Shown: positions 51,735 to 63,629 of the stretch, piece after piece
Position numbering within the stretch: the first letter of the stretch is position 1
Layout of the letters: every line of letters starts with the position of its first letter
Assembly: GCA_907165065.1 (NCBI GenBank)
Contig: OU015523.1
Span: forward strand, 26,687,834-26,751,833
Direction of reading: 5' to 3'
Source: Caprimulgus europaeus
Lineage: Eukaryota > Chordata > Aves > Caprimulgiformes > Caprimulgidae
DNA length: 64,000 nt
The notes under the pieces: generated by a model
Told to the model about the DNA's origin: nothing
The model's input: only the letters and a program-made list of their open reading frames with translations
Database searches by the model: none
Translations under genes and position numbers: made by a program

Positions 51735-52253
51735 GCAGGGAGGCCACATCTGCAAAATTGTGTCCAGTTCTGGGCCCCTCAGTTCAAGAAGGACAGGGAG
51801 CTGCTTGAGAGAGTCCAGCACAGAGCCACCAAGATGGTTAAGGGAGTGGAGCATCTCCCTTATGAGGAAAGGCTGAGGGAGCTGGGTCTCTTTAGCTTGG
51901 AGGAGACTGAGGGGTGACCTTATTAATGTTTATAAATATATGAAGGATGAGTGTCAGGAAGATGGAGCCAGGCTCTTCTCAGTGATGTCCAATGATAGGA
52001 CAAGGGGCAATGGGTGTAAGCTGGAACACAGGAGGTTCCACTTAAACTTGAGAAAGAACTTCTTTATGGTGAGGGTGACAGAGCACTGGCACAGGCTGCC
52101 CAGGGAGGTTGTGGAATCTCCTTCTCTGGAGACATTCAAGACCTGCCTGGACACCTTCCTGTGTGATCTCATGTAGGTGTTCCTGCTCTGGCAGGGGGTT
52201 GGACTAGATGGTCTTTCGAGGTCCCTTCCGATCCCTGACATTCTGTGATTCTC
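51735..52253 (+). mobile_element. CR1 LINE, young subfamily, frameshifted
   Basis: Encodes the end of ORF2: [30 protein letters not shown], then after a frame change [32 protein letters not shown] and a stop after CDLM. It ends in the 3' UTR with GGGGTTGGACTAGATGG and ACATTCTGTGATTCTCT. Compared with the copy at 63.8 kb, 5 bases are missing near 51900-51910, which causes the frameshift. It is highly similar to the element at the right edge of the window. Confidence 0.93.
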
Positions 52254-54984
52254 TTAAAACAGCCTCTGTGCCTGTTCCCCTGACACCACCAGGCTGAAGG
52301 TCTTGGGTGACTGAAGTTTACGCAGGCCTTGGGCACAGGGGGAGGGGTGGGATGTCCCTTCTCCATCTTCATCCGTGCTACACCTGCAGGATCAGCAGCA
52401 CTGGACATAGCAGAGGGGCTTCCCTCTTCATCTTCCTGGAAAGCCTTCTCTCTCCAAAGGACCTTAACCAAAGCCAAGCCAAAGATATTGATCTGTGTCC
52501 AGCCAGTGAGCATCCCACAAAGGTCATAGTGAGACAGAGAGAAAACCGCACGGCACGTGGCAGCAGATTCTGGTTTAGGCTACAAAGGCTGAAGCCATGA
52601 GAAGAAACATGCCTCCCTTCGGAGCAGCATCCACAGGCCTGGGCTACGTGGACCATTGTGTGTCCAACACCACTTAGACAAGCTGCGGGGAGAGGTTGTC
52701 TTGCTAGGAGCAGCTGCAGGGTGGAATAAAGGTGCTTCTACACTGGGAAGTTAAAAACAACTCCAAGGCTAATGACTGTTTTAGTGGTGACCTGGAGCCC
52801 ACATGAAATCAGGAAAAGTGTGCTGAATGTTCTCTCTGGTTGATTACCACCTATTATCTAAAATAAAGCAAGCAAAAAAAGATTGTTAAACTCTGCTGCG
52901 GTCTGAGAGACCAAATCAACCAAACAAATAATTCTGCTGCTTGCTGTTAACAAGTCTCAGCAATGTGAAACAAAAGGTACAAGAGATATGTTGCTTCCCT
53001 CTCTAATTTTAAACACAGCTCTGTAGATAAGATATACCTTACTGCAAATTCATTACAAACCAGAAAAAATAGAGAGGCAAAGAGAAATAAAACCTCCACA
53101 TCTCCCTGGGGAAGTACAATCCATTTCCAACCCCTCTTTTTTGTTTTTCTTTTGTGTAGACAACTGGCATGGGAGGGTAAGCAGACGTACTACTGCTGTG
53201 TCACACTGTGCAAGAGAGGGAAAGAATGACAGCAGAGGTGGGAAGAATTACCGTTGCTGTAATAAAAGATGGACAACTGATTCTCTGAATTGTGGAAAGA
53301 TCCAGCTTAAATATAATAATTAGCACAGAATGGAAATGGAAGTTTCTTTCATAACAAATAGCAATTACTGTGGAAGCCTGACTTCAGAAGCTAATGCGAG
53401 TTTGTAATGAATAGGGAACTATGGAGCGGCTGTACAGCAAGCAATTTAATCAGCCCAGGGATATAAGGGGCCATGGTCAGCTCCAGTCAGCTTGGTGGAA
53501 TATAAAACACATGTATTAAAATATCAATAAAGGAAACAATGAAGCCTATTCAAAATATAGGCTAAGAGTTAGTCACTGTGTGACAGTAACTCCAAACTGC
53601 ATGGTGTGGAACAAATCAAAATCTATTAATTCCACTCACCTAGGAAGTCAAAATGAAGAGAAATGTGTTGTCCAGAAATATAGGGAATACAGGGAGGTCT
53701 GAAGTCCTACATAAGGATTATAGTGACCCAAAATCGCCCACCGCTCCAGATATATGGTGGGGAGGGGCAGCCACATATGATGCAGCTTCTGCACCTGCAA
53801 CAGAAAAGAATAGAAAGAAAAGATTTAACACTTGAGAAAAATTAGAAATGCGGGAATTTCTAAGGCAAGCAGAGAAAAAGTGGCAGTGAGGGAAGCCAAG
53901 GACAGGAGCAGGAAGGAGACAAGGCTTTGCAGAAAGGGAAGAGGGGGTTAAATCTTCAGGGAAAGAGAAGAATAAGGAAGAAAGCAGTCCCACAGAGAGG
54001 GAGGAGGAGAAGGGTGGCACCCTCAAATATTCCAAAACCCTGACAATGTGAATCAGTCTTGCCATGAGATTTTTTGGACTCAGTTGATCTACCTCTCAAT
54101 ACTTATCATCATGTTCAAGCACTTGCAGAAATATTAATACAAACACCAGTCTTCTCAGGTAGATCTGTAATGTTATTGTCCTCACCTATAAACAGGACCA
54201 CAGAAAAATGAGAAGCAAGACCAGGTAGATAAACCGTGTCTAAACAAGGTGTCAAGTAGTGTTTTAATTCATGTTAGGCAATGCTGGGTGTTCCTGCACC
54301 TTTTCTCCCAGCAGGAACAAGTCCAAGCAAGCCGTGGTTTCTCTTCTGTCTCCTCAGCATAAATGGATGTACAGACCAAACTTGCAATTAATAGCTGAGG
54401 AGGAGGGATCACTCTTTATAATATAAAGGTAAAGAGCGACCTTAATGAAGGAGTATCAATCTCATTGAGGGCAAGTAGCAAAGAGGAGAGGGGAATGTTG
54501 CTGTGGAGCCAGGAGTGTGTGACATGGGGCTATTGCAGACCAGATCGTATGCGAGGAAAGGGGGCATCAGGAGCCAGCCCTCAATTGCAACAAAACATTT
54601 TTGTGATTCGAGGCCCACTGTAATATCATTTGTGCAGGAGCTGCTGATGAGGAAGACTAACTTCCCCACTAGCAGCTGAGACGTAGGCATCAGTGGAACT
54701 TACACTTTCATCCAAATATTTCACTGAATTTTCCCCAAGTGCCTTTAATATCTCATTGTTTTCATTGTGAGTTGATTTGATTTTCTTTTAGTGCCACCAG
54801 CTGCTCCACATACAAAAACAGTTGGCTTTGAACTTCAAAGTTTAACACTGATTGTCACTGCAGTTTCATGCCAGGGTTCCTACTAGAGGAAAGATGAAGA
54901 AGGCAAAGTAGATTGTTAGGACACATTTCCCTTCCGTCTGGTCTGGAAAGGTACATGCAGGTACAACGCATCTTCTGCATGCAT
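52254..54984. other. Noncoding interval, no gene seen
   Basis: 52.3-52.7 kb is GC-rich with shadow frames on both strands. 53.80-54.02 kb is purine-rich on the plus strand. No gene or repeat family recognised. Confidence 0.45.
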
Positions 54985-56095
54985 AACTACAGGTATAATC
55001 CATTAGACCACAGATCCATCTAGTCAACTGCCCTGTTTCCAAAGCAGCTGGTGATGTAGTTGTATAATGGTGTACCAAGCGTTATCCTTCCTCAGAATAG
55101 TCCCAGAAGTTCCCCTCATGCACTTTTCAGCTTGGAGACTTTTCAGTATTTTTTTGGTTTAGAACCCCTCAATGGATTTTGCTCCCAATCACTTGCCCAA
55201 TAACATTTTGAGCCAATGAAACCAGCTATAATGCTGTGCACCTCACAGTCCCACATCTGAACTGCACCCTATGTGAAGGATTATCTCCTTCTGCAGAGAG
55301 CTCCAGGGATGGCTGTCTTATTTGACCCCTCCCAGCTCTTCTGTTGCAAGTCAGTAAACAACCATTCCCTGTTCATCCTCTTCTTGTCACTAGTGATTTA
55401 ATGCACCTCTCCCATATCCCTTTGTTGCCATTTCTTTCCCAACCTGGAGACTCATTGCTCATACAGAAACTATTCCATGCGTCCAATTATCCTTGTTGTC
55501 CTCCTTCACATTTTTTCTGTCAGCTGCATCCCCTCCAAACTGAGAGGGCCAGATGTGAACACACATTTAGGACACAGGCACAGCATGAGTTTGTGTGATG
55601 GCTGCTTCCTGTTTTGCTCTTCACGCCTTCCCTAATAATTCCTAATTTGCAATGTGTTAGTATGATCAATAACAAGCAGCATGATGATGTTTTCACACAA
55701 CAAACTATTAGAAACCTAAGAGATCATTCTTGTGAGGTAGCAATCACCTCAGAGACCACCATTTTATATGTGAAATTAGGATTGTTTTTTCCCATGTACA
55801 CCACTTCATGTTTTCCTGCAATGAATTTAACTGACCACTTCATCATCTCATCATTCACTCTTACAATGTTCTTCTGCAGTTCTCACAATCAGCCCTGCAT
55901 TCACTGCTCTGAATATTGTTACCTCATCTTTCCCGTTTTCAGATCACTAAGGAACGCATTGAACAGCACAAGCTCCTCATACAAATCCCTGCAGGGCTCC
56001 ACTCATGATCTTCCACTACGAAAGCTGACCATTAATTTTTGCCTTCTGTTTCCTTTTAATTATCCATGCTTACCCATGGCTGTTCAGTGCTGCAA
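54985..56095 (-). mobile_element. Ancient CR1/L3-type LINE, minus strand
   Basis: A series of blocks in order matches the reversed sequence of an old sauropsid CR1-type element as I recall it. They include AGACCACAGATCCATCTAGT, ACCATTCCCTGTTCATCCTC, AATTATCCTTGTTGTCCTCC, CCTTCCCTAATAATTCCTAA, CACCATTTTATATGTGAAAT, AGATCACTAAGGAACGCATT and GAAAGCTGACCATTAATTTT. Divergence is high and there is no intact ORF. The 162-codon plus-strand frame at 55614-56102 lies inside it and is an artefact. Confidence 0.7.
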
Positions 56096-58124
56096 CAGCT
56101 GATGGTGAGCAGCCTTGTAAAAAAAAAATCCAAGAAAGTTATCAATTACACGAATTGATACCCTTATCTACGTGCTTGTAAATAAAAGTGTGTAAGTAGA
56201 AGTGGTTTTTCAGTCTTCTTAGATGTGAAGCCACATCCCAAGGCAGTGAAATTTCTAGCTTTGATACATCAAGTACCAACAGTGAAGTTCTCCCTGTCCT
56301 AGTCTGAGCACTTCCAAATAAGTTTTTATAAGAAATACAAGAATAAAGTGTGAAATAACTGGGAACAGGTGTTGTAACCTGCAAATGAAACATTTTATGC
56401 TAAAATTGATATTTGGTATTTCAGTTTGAATTTGGCACTCCCATTTGGCAAAATGTTGTATCTTTGCAGTTGCTTAAACATACTTATATCACAGCTTTCT
56501 AATTCACTGAGAGTGGTTCATCCATTTTTTAATTAACTCATTGTTTCTATTAGTTCAATAAAATATTGTAAAGTCTGGTTTCATGTATTTTAATCAACTA
56601 TCTCTTCATATCCAACCTTGGGCAAATCACAAGTAAAAGTAATAGACCAGTTATCTAAAATATATAAGGAGAGAATTTGAACTGGTGATTTGTGGTCCCA
56701 GCACTTTGAGGATTTAAAAGCCAGTAGCTCACAAACTCTAGGGTCCAGCTTCTACCAGTTACTTAAAGAGTGGAAAACAAGCTTTTCTGCTGCTTCCAAT
56801 ATCAAGTGGCTGCCACATTGTTAGTGAACCTGGCACTGACCTGAACTAGCTGAATAAACTAAAATGAAAAAATAATCCCTCTACTGTCAGAAAAGACTAC
56901 TCTTGTCAGTATTTATTTGGCACCTCAGCGAGCCGGTAACCACACACCAGCTCAGCAGTCTGCCTTTTGTTTAAAACACTGCCACCCAAAATATGCTACT
57001 TCACGTTTTCCCCTTATAATCTAGTCTGTCGTTGTGAAATAAATTTTTAAAATATTCCTTAAACTTTACCTTGTAATTGTTTTCTGAATTGTGCCTCAAA
57101 GAAAGAAACAGTTAAATTTAAGGAATCATTTGTCGCAGTAGACATAAAACTATATGTACTGTGAAATCTCAAATATCGCATGCGGAGACGATAAATCTTG
57201 CGATTGTGGGGAAAGTTTCAGGGATATGAAAAATTTTTGCAAAGCAAGAGAAGACCAAGGAGCATAAAAAGCTTTTTAAATTAATCCTTAGAAAACTATC
57301 CAGCTCTGACAGCAAGGTAGCTCTGTGTCTCCAGGACTGCCATTCCAGATGGTACAGTAAGAGGATTCTGCAGGGTTGGAAATATAGCAGAGCACATGAT
57401 TTGGTCAAACAACGCATCTCCTCCCTTCCACACAAATGGCTTGGTGGCAAGTCTGACCCCATGGCACGTGTGGCTGAGGAGCAGGGTTGCCCACAGCAAG
57501 ACCCATCTGGTGCAAGTGGGGTGGGCTCACGCATGTTAAAAGGGTATATGCCTCCACCACTCCTCTTATTAAGGTTCTTGTTATGTCTAGTGAAGCTGGA
57601 ATAAAACTGTTGCAGTAAATATATAAAGAGTAAGTAAGTGTTTTGTTTAAAACATTACACAAAAAACAGAGAACTGATTCTGATTCTTTTAAACATTTAA
57701 AAATATTATGGGTTTAAACAAGTCTTGGACAAGACCAGCAGAAGTGATGACTGGACATGAAATGCTCTCAGAGAAGTTTAACAACATGCTGTCGCTTACG
57801 GTCCTCCATCATGCTATTTAAATATTTTATCTCTTTTCTGCCCTCAGGATTATGTATTAGGAGAAGGAAAGAAGGATCTGGAAGATTGTTTTCTTGTGTC
57901 CTTGTTAAGCTTCTGTCTCTCAAGCCTGATGCCCATATGGCCTGTTAATAATGCAGCACCATAATTTAACACAGTTTGCCTTCCAATAAATCCCAAAGTA
58001 AGCTTGGTCCGGGATAATGCTCACTTAATATGAAGTGCATGGCCGAAAGGGAACTGGCGAGCAAACTAAACTATAAATGTGAAAAGATGCAGGGAAAATG
58101 CAAGCCATCCCAAGCACTTCAGAA
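56096..58124. other. Noncoding interval, no gene seen
   Basis: AT-rich, with short frames on both strands near 57.2-57.7 kb (to 121 codons) that show no known motif. Confidence 0.45.
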
Positions 58125-58137
58125 GTTGTTGTTGTTG

Positions 58138-58178
<41 letters not shown>
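58125..58178. repeat. Compound microsatellite (GTT)5-(TTA)13
   Basis: Five GTT units at 58125-58139 pass after one G into a TTA/ATT array running to 58178. Same period and register, so one array likely grew from the other. Confidence 0.95.
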
Positions 58179-58384
58179 GTCCTGTTGAGGTTTCATTCTG
58201 TAAGCTTAAATGAAAAAGGATTAGATTTTAACAATCCTCTATGGTTCCAGTGACTTCCAGTAACGTGCAAAGTTTAAATCAGAATGATGAAAGGTTATTT
58301 TTTTTTTAGAAAAAGCTTGCAATTTCATTCTCATACAATCAGGGAGGGTGCTTCAAGAGAACTGGTGAAACGTAATGATTTGTT

Positions 58385-59200
58385 AGCTGTGCTGGGTTTG
58401 GGGGAGGAGTGTTTTGGCAGTGGGGGAAGGGGCTACATGAATGGCCCCTGTGAGAAGCTTTGCAAAGCTCCCCTGGCTCCATGGCATACCCACCTCCAGC
58501 CCAGGCTGAACTAATTTGAGCTAATTAGCAATAGAGAAACACCTCTTCAAATCCATATTTATGAAGGAAAGGACTGTCTTGAAAAGAAGAAGGTGGAGAG
58601 AACCTGGAGGAGAGGCCGTTGACCTGAACAAAAGACAACCATCGGCCTAAACAAAGGAGAACTGTGTTGCCAGGAGGAAGGAGGAAGAGGGGGAGAACAG
58701 AGAACCTCAGACACCGGTTCAACATGCATGGAATAGGAGGAGTAAAGGAGATCCCTGCAGCCCATGGAAGTTCAATGGCAGAGCAGATCGATACCCCACA
58801 TACAGGCTCTGGAGGACTCCACACTGGAGCAGAAAAGTTGAGCCCACAGGCAGGTGTGACTCAAATTGAGACCCCAAGAGACACTCAATGCCAGAGCAGG
58901 GGTGGGCCCCCAGAGCCAGGGGGCAAGGAGGTGCGATGGACTGGAGGTCCATCTGCAGCCCGTGGATGTCCCCATGCCAGAGCCAGGAGCTGAGCCCGAA
59001 GAGGTCCATGACTCCATGGGAAGCTTGCTTTGGAACATCTTGTTCCTGGAATTTCATGCTGGGAAAAGCACCAGAGGTGAACTGACTGAACCCCCATTCC
59101 CTGTCCCTCTGTGCCCCTGGGGGAGAAGGTAGAGAAATTGGGAGCAAAGGAATTTGAGCCAGAGAAGAAGGGAGGGGTGGGGGGGAAGGTGTCTTAAGAT
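58385..59200 (+). mobile_element. Avian LTR/ERV-like interspersed repeat
   Basis: GC-rich block with phrases recalled from a high-copy bird repeat. CCTGTGAGAAGC near 58450 is followed by repeated variants of CTGCAGCCCATGG...GGAGCAG (58755-58790, 58810-58830, 58955-58985). GAACTGACTGAACCCCCATT then leads into CCCTGTCCCTCTGTGCCCCT and an AGAAGGGAGGGGTGGGGGGG...AAGGTGTCTTAAGATGT end block. Usually assigned to LTR/ERV elements; I cannot name the subfamily or show LTR boundaries. No intact viral gene is present. Confidence 0.6.
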
Positions 59201-62200
59201 GTGCATTTAAATTTACTGCACCTCCATAAACTGTGTCCTGCAAGGTCAGAAGAGAGGCCTGGCCCAGCAGCTGGTAGAAGTTTATTAAGACAAATGGAAG
59301 AATTTGTAGAGTTCATATGGTTATTTTTACTGCCAAAAGCTGGTCTGACCTGGATTGACCAGAAGGACAAGGGCAGCTCTGATGCTGGGCTTGGGGCAGG
59401 GCACATTTCCTCTGTGCAAGGGCACATTTCCTCTGGCAGCCTTGAGTCTCCTGTGCTGCCTGCTCCCACCACCGGGCACAGCCACCCTTGGGATGCAGCC
59501 CTGTCTCAAGTCCTCAGGGTTTAGCACATCAGGGCTCTCCAAAGGCCTCTGGTTTTTCAAAGGAGAAAGTAAAAAGTTTTACTAAATGGGAAATTCAATT
59601 CACTTGATGTGCTCCCAGTGATTATTCACCAACAGTAACACTTTTTATTTGATTTCTACCCACAGCACCCCAGCTAACATAATGCTTAAGTATCCAGAGG
59701 AGACAAAAACAGTTATGTAGCTTGGTGATATCTAAGCAATAATAATGAAAAAGCTCCATTTCTATTACAGTTATATAAAAACAAGCTCTATTACTCACAT
59801 AACATTTAACTTGCTTTCAATATGGTAGTACAGTTCTTCTGTCTCAAAGCATTAATAAAATGTAACTGTTCTGCACATGCTGTTGAGAAAGCAGATTTCC
59901 ATAGATTTACTAAATTATCTCAAACTTTCTGTTTAAGCATGAACAGGTAACTGAATTATTATTGCAACAATGAAACTACTGGCAACCCAAAAACATGGCA
60001 CATGTGGCCTGGAAAATAGGTAAATAAACATCAGGTTGAGAAACATGATATGCATTTCATTTCCTGTTCTAGGGAAATCAGAGGAGGGTTTCCCCTCCAA
60101 ATTATAAGTGTAAGGAAATTTGCCAGGTTTTTTTCCCTCTAATTTTTCTCTTTATAAAGGGAGTTTGTAAATCATGGAAGCAAAAAAAAAAAAAAAAAAG
60201 CATCTTCCTTCATATGCATCATCAAGATCTGTCAAGTCACATTCTACACTGGTTCATGTGCCTGAAACCCATAGCGTTGGCACATCCATGAACTGGAAAG
60301 GAGAGATGAAAAAAGCCCAGCAGAAAATGTGGAGTTTCCGGCTACACAGGAAAGCTGCTTTGCAGAAAATATGGCAAACCATTCACTAGTCAATAATGTG
60401 ATGCTGTTTCTGAAAGAGGAAATCTCCTCCTGGTGTGCATTTACAGGATTATTATCCATAAGACTTGAGAAGAAAATGATTGTTTCTACCCACACCGGAG
60501 AGGCCTCAGCTATGCAGAATTACTTACCTTTGGGAACTGTGCTCCAGGAGTGCCACTGGAAAGATGGAGAGAGCACAGAGACAATCCTTATAACAGGTCA
60601 TTTTGTCTACAGGTCTTCATGAGGAAACAGTAAAGGAAATGACTTCTGAAAATATATTTTTTTAAAATTTATATCCAAATACATACACATATACATATCA
60701 CATGTCCGTTTTCTAAGGAGATACCTTAAAAGTCAATGGCAGTACTATACAGATCAACTTTGGTGTCTAATTAATCCCACAGAATAGCTTACATCCCAAT
60801 GAAACCATCCAGCACACCATTTAACTGTAGATTTCTTGATGAACCATTTACTGTATTGATGACATGACAAGCTATATAAAACCTACATTAGCTATCCACA
60901 GAAAAGCTTAGATTTTGGCTAAGGATTAATTTAAGAGTTTTTATGTGATGCAGGCAAATCTACTTTAGCTTTGCAAGGCTATAACGTTCCCAGGTTGAAG
61001 AGAATTTACTGTACAAAAATCCTCTTTTCCCCATACTTAAAGTGTGCTCAAGAATATTATAAAGCATAATTCTTCATGATCTACCCAATGCTCTCATGCC
61101 CCAGTTATACCAGCTTTTGTAGATTTCTAGCCTTGCCAATGGAGGTATTTATTTCTCTTTCAAACATACCTAAAAATTATTCTCTGTTTTTGCTTATCTT
61201 TCAGAGTTTCTTCTAAAGAAGAAAGAGCAACACAGCATCTAGACAGACAACTACAGAAGGAAGTTGCTTATGAACTCATACAAAGGATTTGCACCCTTAG
61301 CATTTTCATGATTGCTGACTTTTTGAATCTTACTTTGTGACTTTCACAGTTTAAATTTTAACGAAAGAATTTTGGGACATGATGGTTTGATACCAGACAC
61401 CAAACTCTTTTGCTGAGCACAATCTGCAGAGAAGAACAAAGAGATATGTTAAAAGTACCTCCAAATCTGTATGCAGCTTTCAAATGGGACTGTATATCAC
61501 AAAGATTTCCTGCACTGCATCTACACTGGAAAGCAGTTAAATCAAGTTCAGATATAGGTAATGAAGCACTTCAGAAGTACAAAGGCAATTTCACACAAGT
61601 CAAGTACCAGATGCATATTTCTATTAACTATGTACTATCTAGTAATGACTTACAGTTTGAAATATTTATTTGTTTGTTTTTATTAACATCTGATGGCTGT
61701 AAACAGCAGAAGTTACACCCCAGCTAGAATAAATGTCTTTTCTGGAATACATCCACAGTAATTCTGAGAGGTTCAGGAGCTCTTTACCTACACGAGCAGC
61801 TCTATGCAACCATCCCTCGCACTCTGCAGGTGGGCTACAGCTCCAGCAGCATGACTCTCACTGCATCCCTTGTCCACCCCTCCTCCACCAGCCCCTCTGC
61901 TTTCCCCAAAGGCAATAAACATCCTGTCTGTGCAGTCATTCCACAGCTTGATTCAGAGCCTTTAATACTTGGTTAGGGCTAGGATAGGAATAAGCTGCTC
62001 TCACTTGTTTATCCAGTGCTAAGAGCCCAGAGGAAAGCAAGGAGATCATCCTCCTTATGGTAATGACTTTTACACTTCTTGTTTGCATCTTATTTGTGAA
62101 ATTTCTACCAGCATCACTAGGGCATTTGAATGGCTGCCATTTTAGGAAGCACATATAAGAGATGTTTTTGTCAGCTACCTTTAATTTTCTAAGCCAGATC

Positions 62201-62304
62201 CAAAAGATTGGTCAGTTGTCAATGAGCCTCCTTTCAAATTGTGGGTGTCCTCATGCACAAAACCTGCACACTTCGCTCAGCAAAGCAATGGGAGCTTGGG
62301 AGCT
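59201..62304. other. Noncoding interval, no gene seen
   Basis: Contains a 21-base-period duplication of GGGCACATTTCCTCTG (59399 and 59420) and an 18-base poly-A near 60182-60199. The remainder is AT-rich with nothing recognised. Confidence 0.45.
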
Positions 62305-62385
62305 CAGAGAGCAATCATCTCTTCTCCAAAGTTACAAGTAATAGGACAAGAGTAAATGGCCTCAAATTGCACCGCAGAAGGTTTA
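62305..62385 (+). mobile_element. Older CR1, first half, interrupted by an insertion
   Basis: Reads LFSKVTSNRTRVNGLKLHRR on the plus strand, the ORF2 block just before RLDIRK. It stops abruptly at AGAAGGTTTA, and the next part of the motif resumes at 62886, beyond an inserted minus-strand CR1. Confidence 0.85.
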
Positions 62386-62885
62386 AAATCATAGAATGTT
62401 GTGAGTTGGAAGGGGCCCACAAGGATCATCGAGTCCAACTCTTGCCCTAGCATAGGACAGTGGCAAGATTCAGACCATGTTGTCCAAATGCTTCTTGAAT
62501 ATTATTGGATTTGGTGCCGTGACTACCTCCCTGGGGAGCCTGTCCCAGTGTTCCACCACTCCCAGGGTGAAGAACTTTTGCCTAATGGCCAACCTCAACC
62601 TCCCCAGGCACATCTTCCTGCCATTTCCCCTGGTCCTATCTTTGGTAACCGGAGAGAAGAGATCAGGACTCGCCCCTCTTCTTCCCTTTGTGAGAAAGCT
62701 ATAGACCGCAATGAGATCTCCTCTCAGTCTCCTCTTCTCCAGGTTGAACAAACGCAGCGACTTCAGCCTCTCCCTATATTCCTTCCCCTCTAAACCCTTC
62801 ACCAATTTTGTGGCCCTCCCCCGGACACTCTCTAGTGGCTTTATATCCTTTTTATACTGTGGTGTTTATATCCTTTTTATACTGT
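62386..62885 (-). mobile_element. Younger CR1 nested inside another CR1
   Basis: Left end is the reversed tail (AAATCATAGAATG) and 3' UTR (GTTGGAAGGGGCCCACAAGG). The minus strand then keeps an open ORF2 end from 62805 to 62470 with LVKGLEG-type, [32 protein letters not shown] and LDNMV-stop motifs. The 5' end at 62885 carries a 21-base segment twice. It splits a plus-strand CR1 within the FRLDIRK codons. Confidence 0.9.
62840..62885. repeat. 21-bp direct duplication at the insertion junction
   Basis: TTTATATCCTTTTTATACTG plus T occurs at 62840-62860 and again at 62865-62885 (period 25). The first copy is ordinary CR1 ORF2 sequence (reversed PQYKKDIKP); the second abuts the breakpoint. Confidence 0.95.
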
Positions 62886-63112
62886 AGATTGGATATCAGG
62901 AAAAATGTCTTCACCAAAAGGATTGTCAAGCATTGGAACAGGCTGCCCAGGGAAGTGGTTGAGTCACCATCCCTGGAGGTATTTAAAGATGTGTAGATGT
63001 GGTGCTTAGGGACATGATTTAGTGCTAGACTTGGCAGTGTTAGGCTTACGATAGGACTCGATGATCTTACAGGTCTTTTCTAACCAAAATCATTCTAGGA
63101 GTCTATGATTCT
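62886..63112 (+). mobile_element. Older CR1, second half
   Basis: Resumes with GATTGGATATCAGGAAAAAT and encodes [20 protein letters not shown] then [16 protein letters not shown]. It continues into the 3' UTR (GTGGTGCTTAGGGACATGAT, then GACTCGATGATCTTACAGGT) and ends with TCTATGATTCTAG. It joins directly to the fragment at 62305-62385. Confidence 0.92.
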
Positions 63113-63629
63113 AGATTTTTTCAGTGCACATGATCTCACTTTATAGCAGAGCAGGTAAAATCCTAACATAAGTTCAGCAAAATGAATCCCACTTGTTGCT
63201 ATCCTTTTATCTATTCCAAGCCAACAATTTGTGTGTGTGAATTATGGGTGGTTTTTTATTGTCTCCTGTGCATACAGTGTTCTCCTCAAAAGATATATTT
63301 CTAATAGATCTGTGTAGAAGCTTTGTTAGTGGGCATAAAGATGCTGGTATTACACAGTTTAAAGTGTGTAGATGTTGCATTGGTAATGCATCAGTTCATT
63401 TATGCCTATGGTACATTTAGTTAAATGTACATTTAGTACTTCTACTATGCTTATAGTACATTTATGGCTCTAGTGTGGCATTTTTGAAGAACCCTTCTCT
63501 TTTCCCTGGGTGCCTTCAAAACAGAGCATTGTTATTTGCAAGTTTTCTGAAGCCCTATGACATTGATCGTTATGTATTCACTATAAATAGCACTGTGTTT
63601 TAATTGGATTGGAGGTAGGATTTAGTGGG
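63113..63629. other. Noncoding interval, no gene seen
   Basis: AT-rich; a small local reiteration of ACATTTAGT/TAGTACATTTA occurs at 63411-63465. Nothing else recognised. Confidence 0.5.

Noticed and set aside
55614-56102. 162-codon plus-strand frame
   Set aside because: It lies within an ancient CR1-type element read on the wrong strand and has no domain.
58284-59585. Many overlapping frames of 65-174 codons on both strands
   Set aside because: They lie in a GC-rich interspersed repeat and its GC-rich flank, overlap each other in all frames and resemble no protein.
62470-62805. 111-codon minus-strand frame as a host gene
   Set aside because: It is the ORF2 end of the nested CR1, ending in the usual stop after its LDNMV motif.
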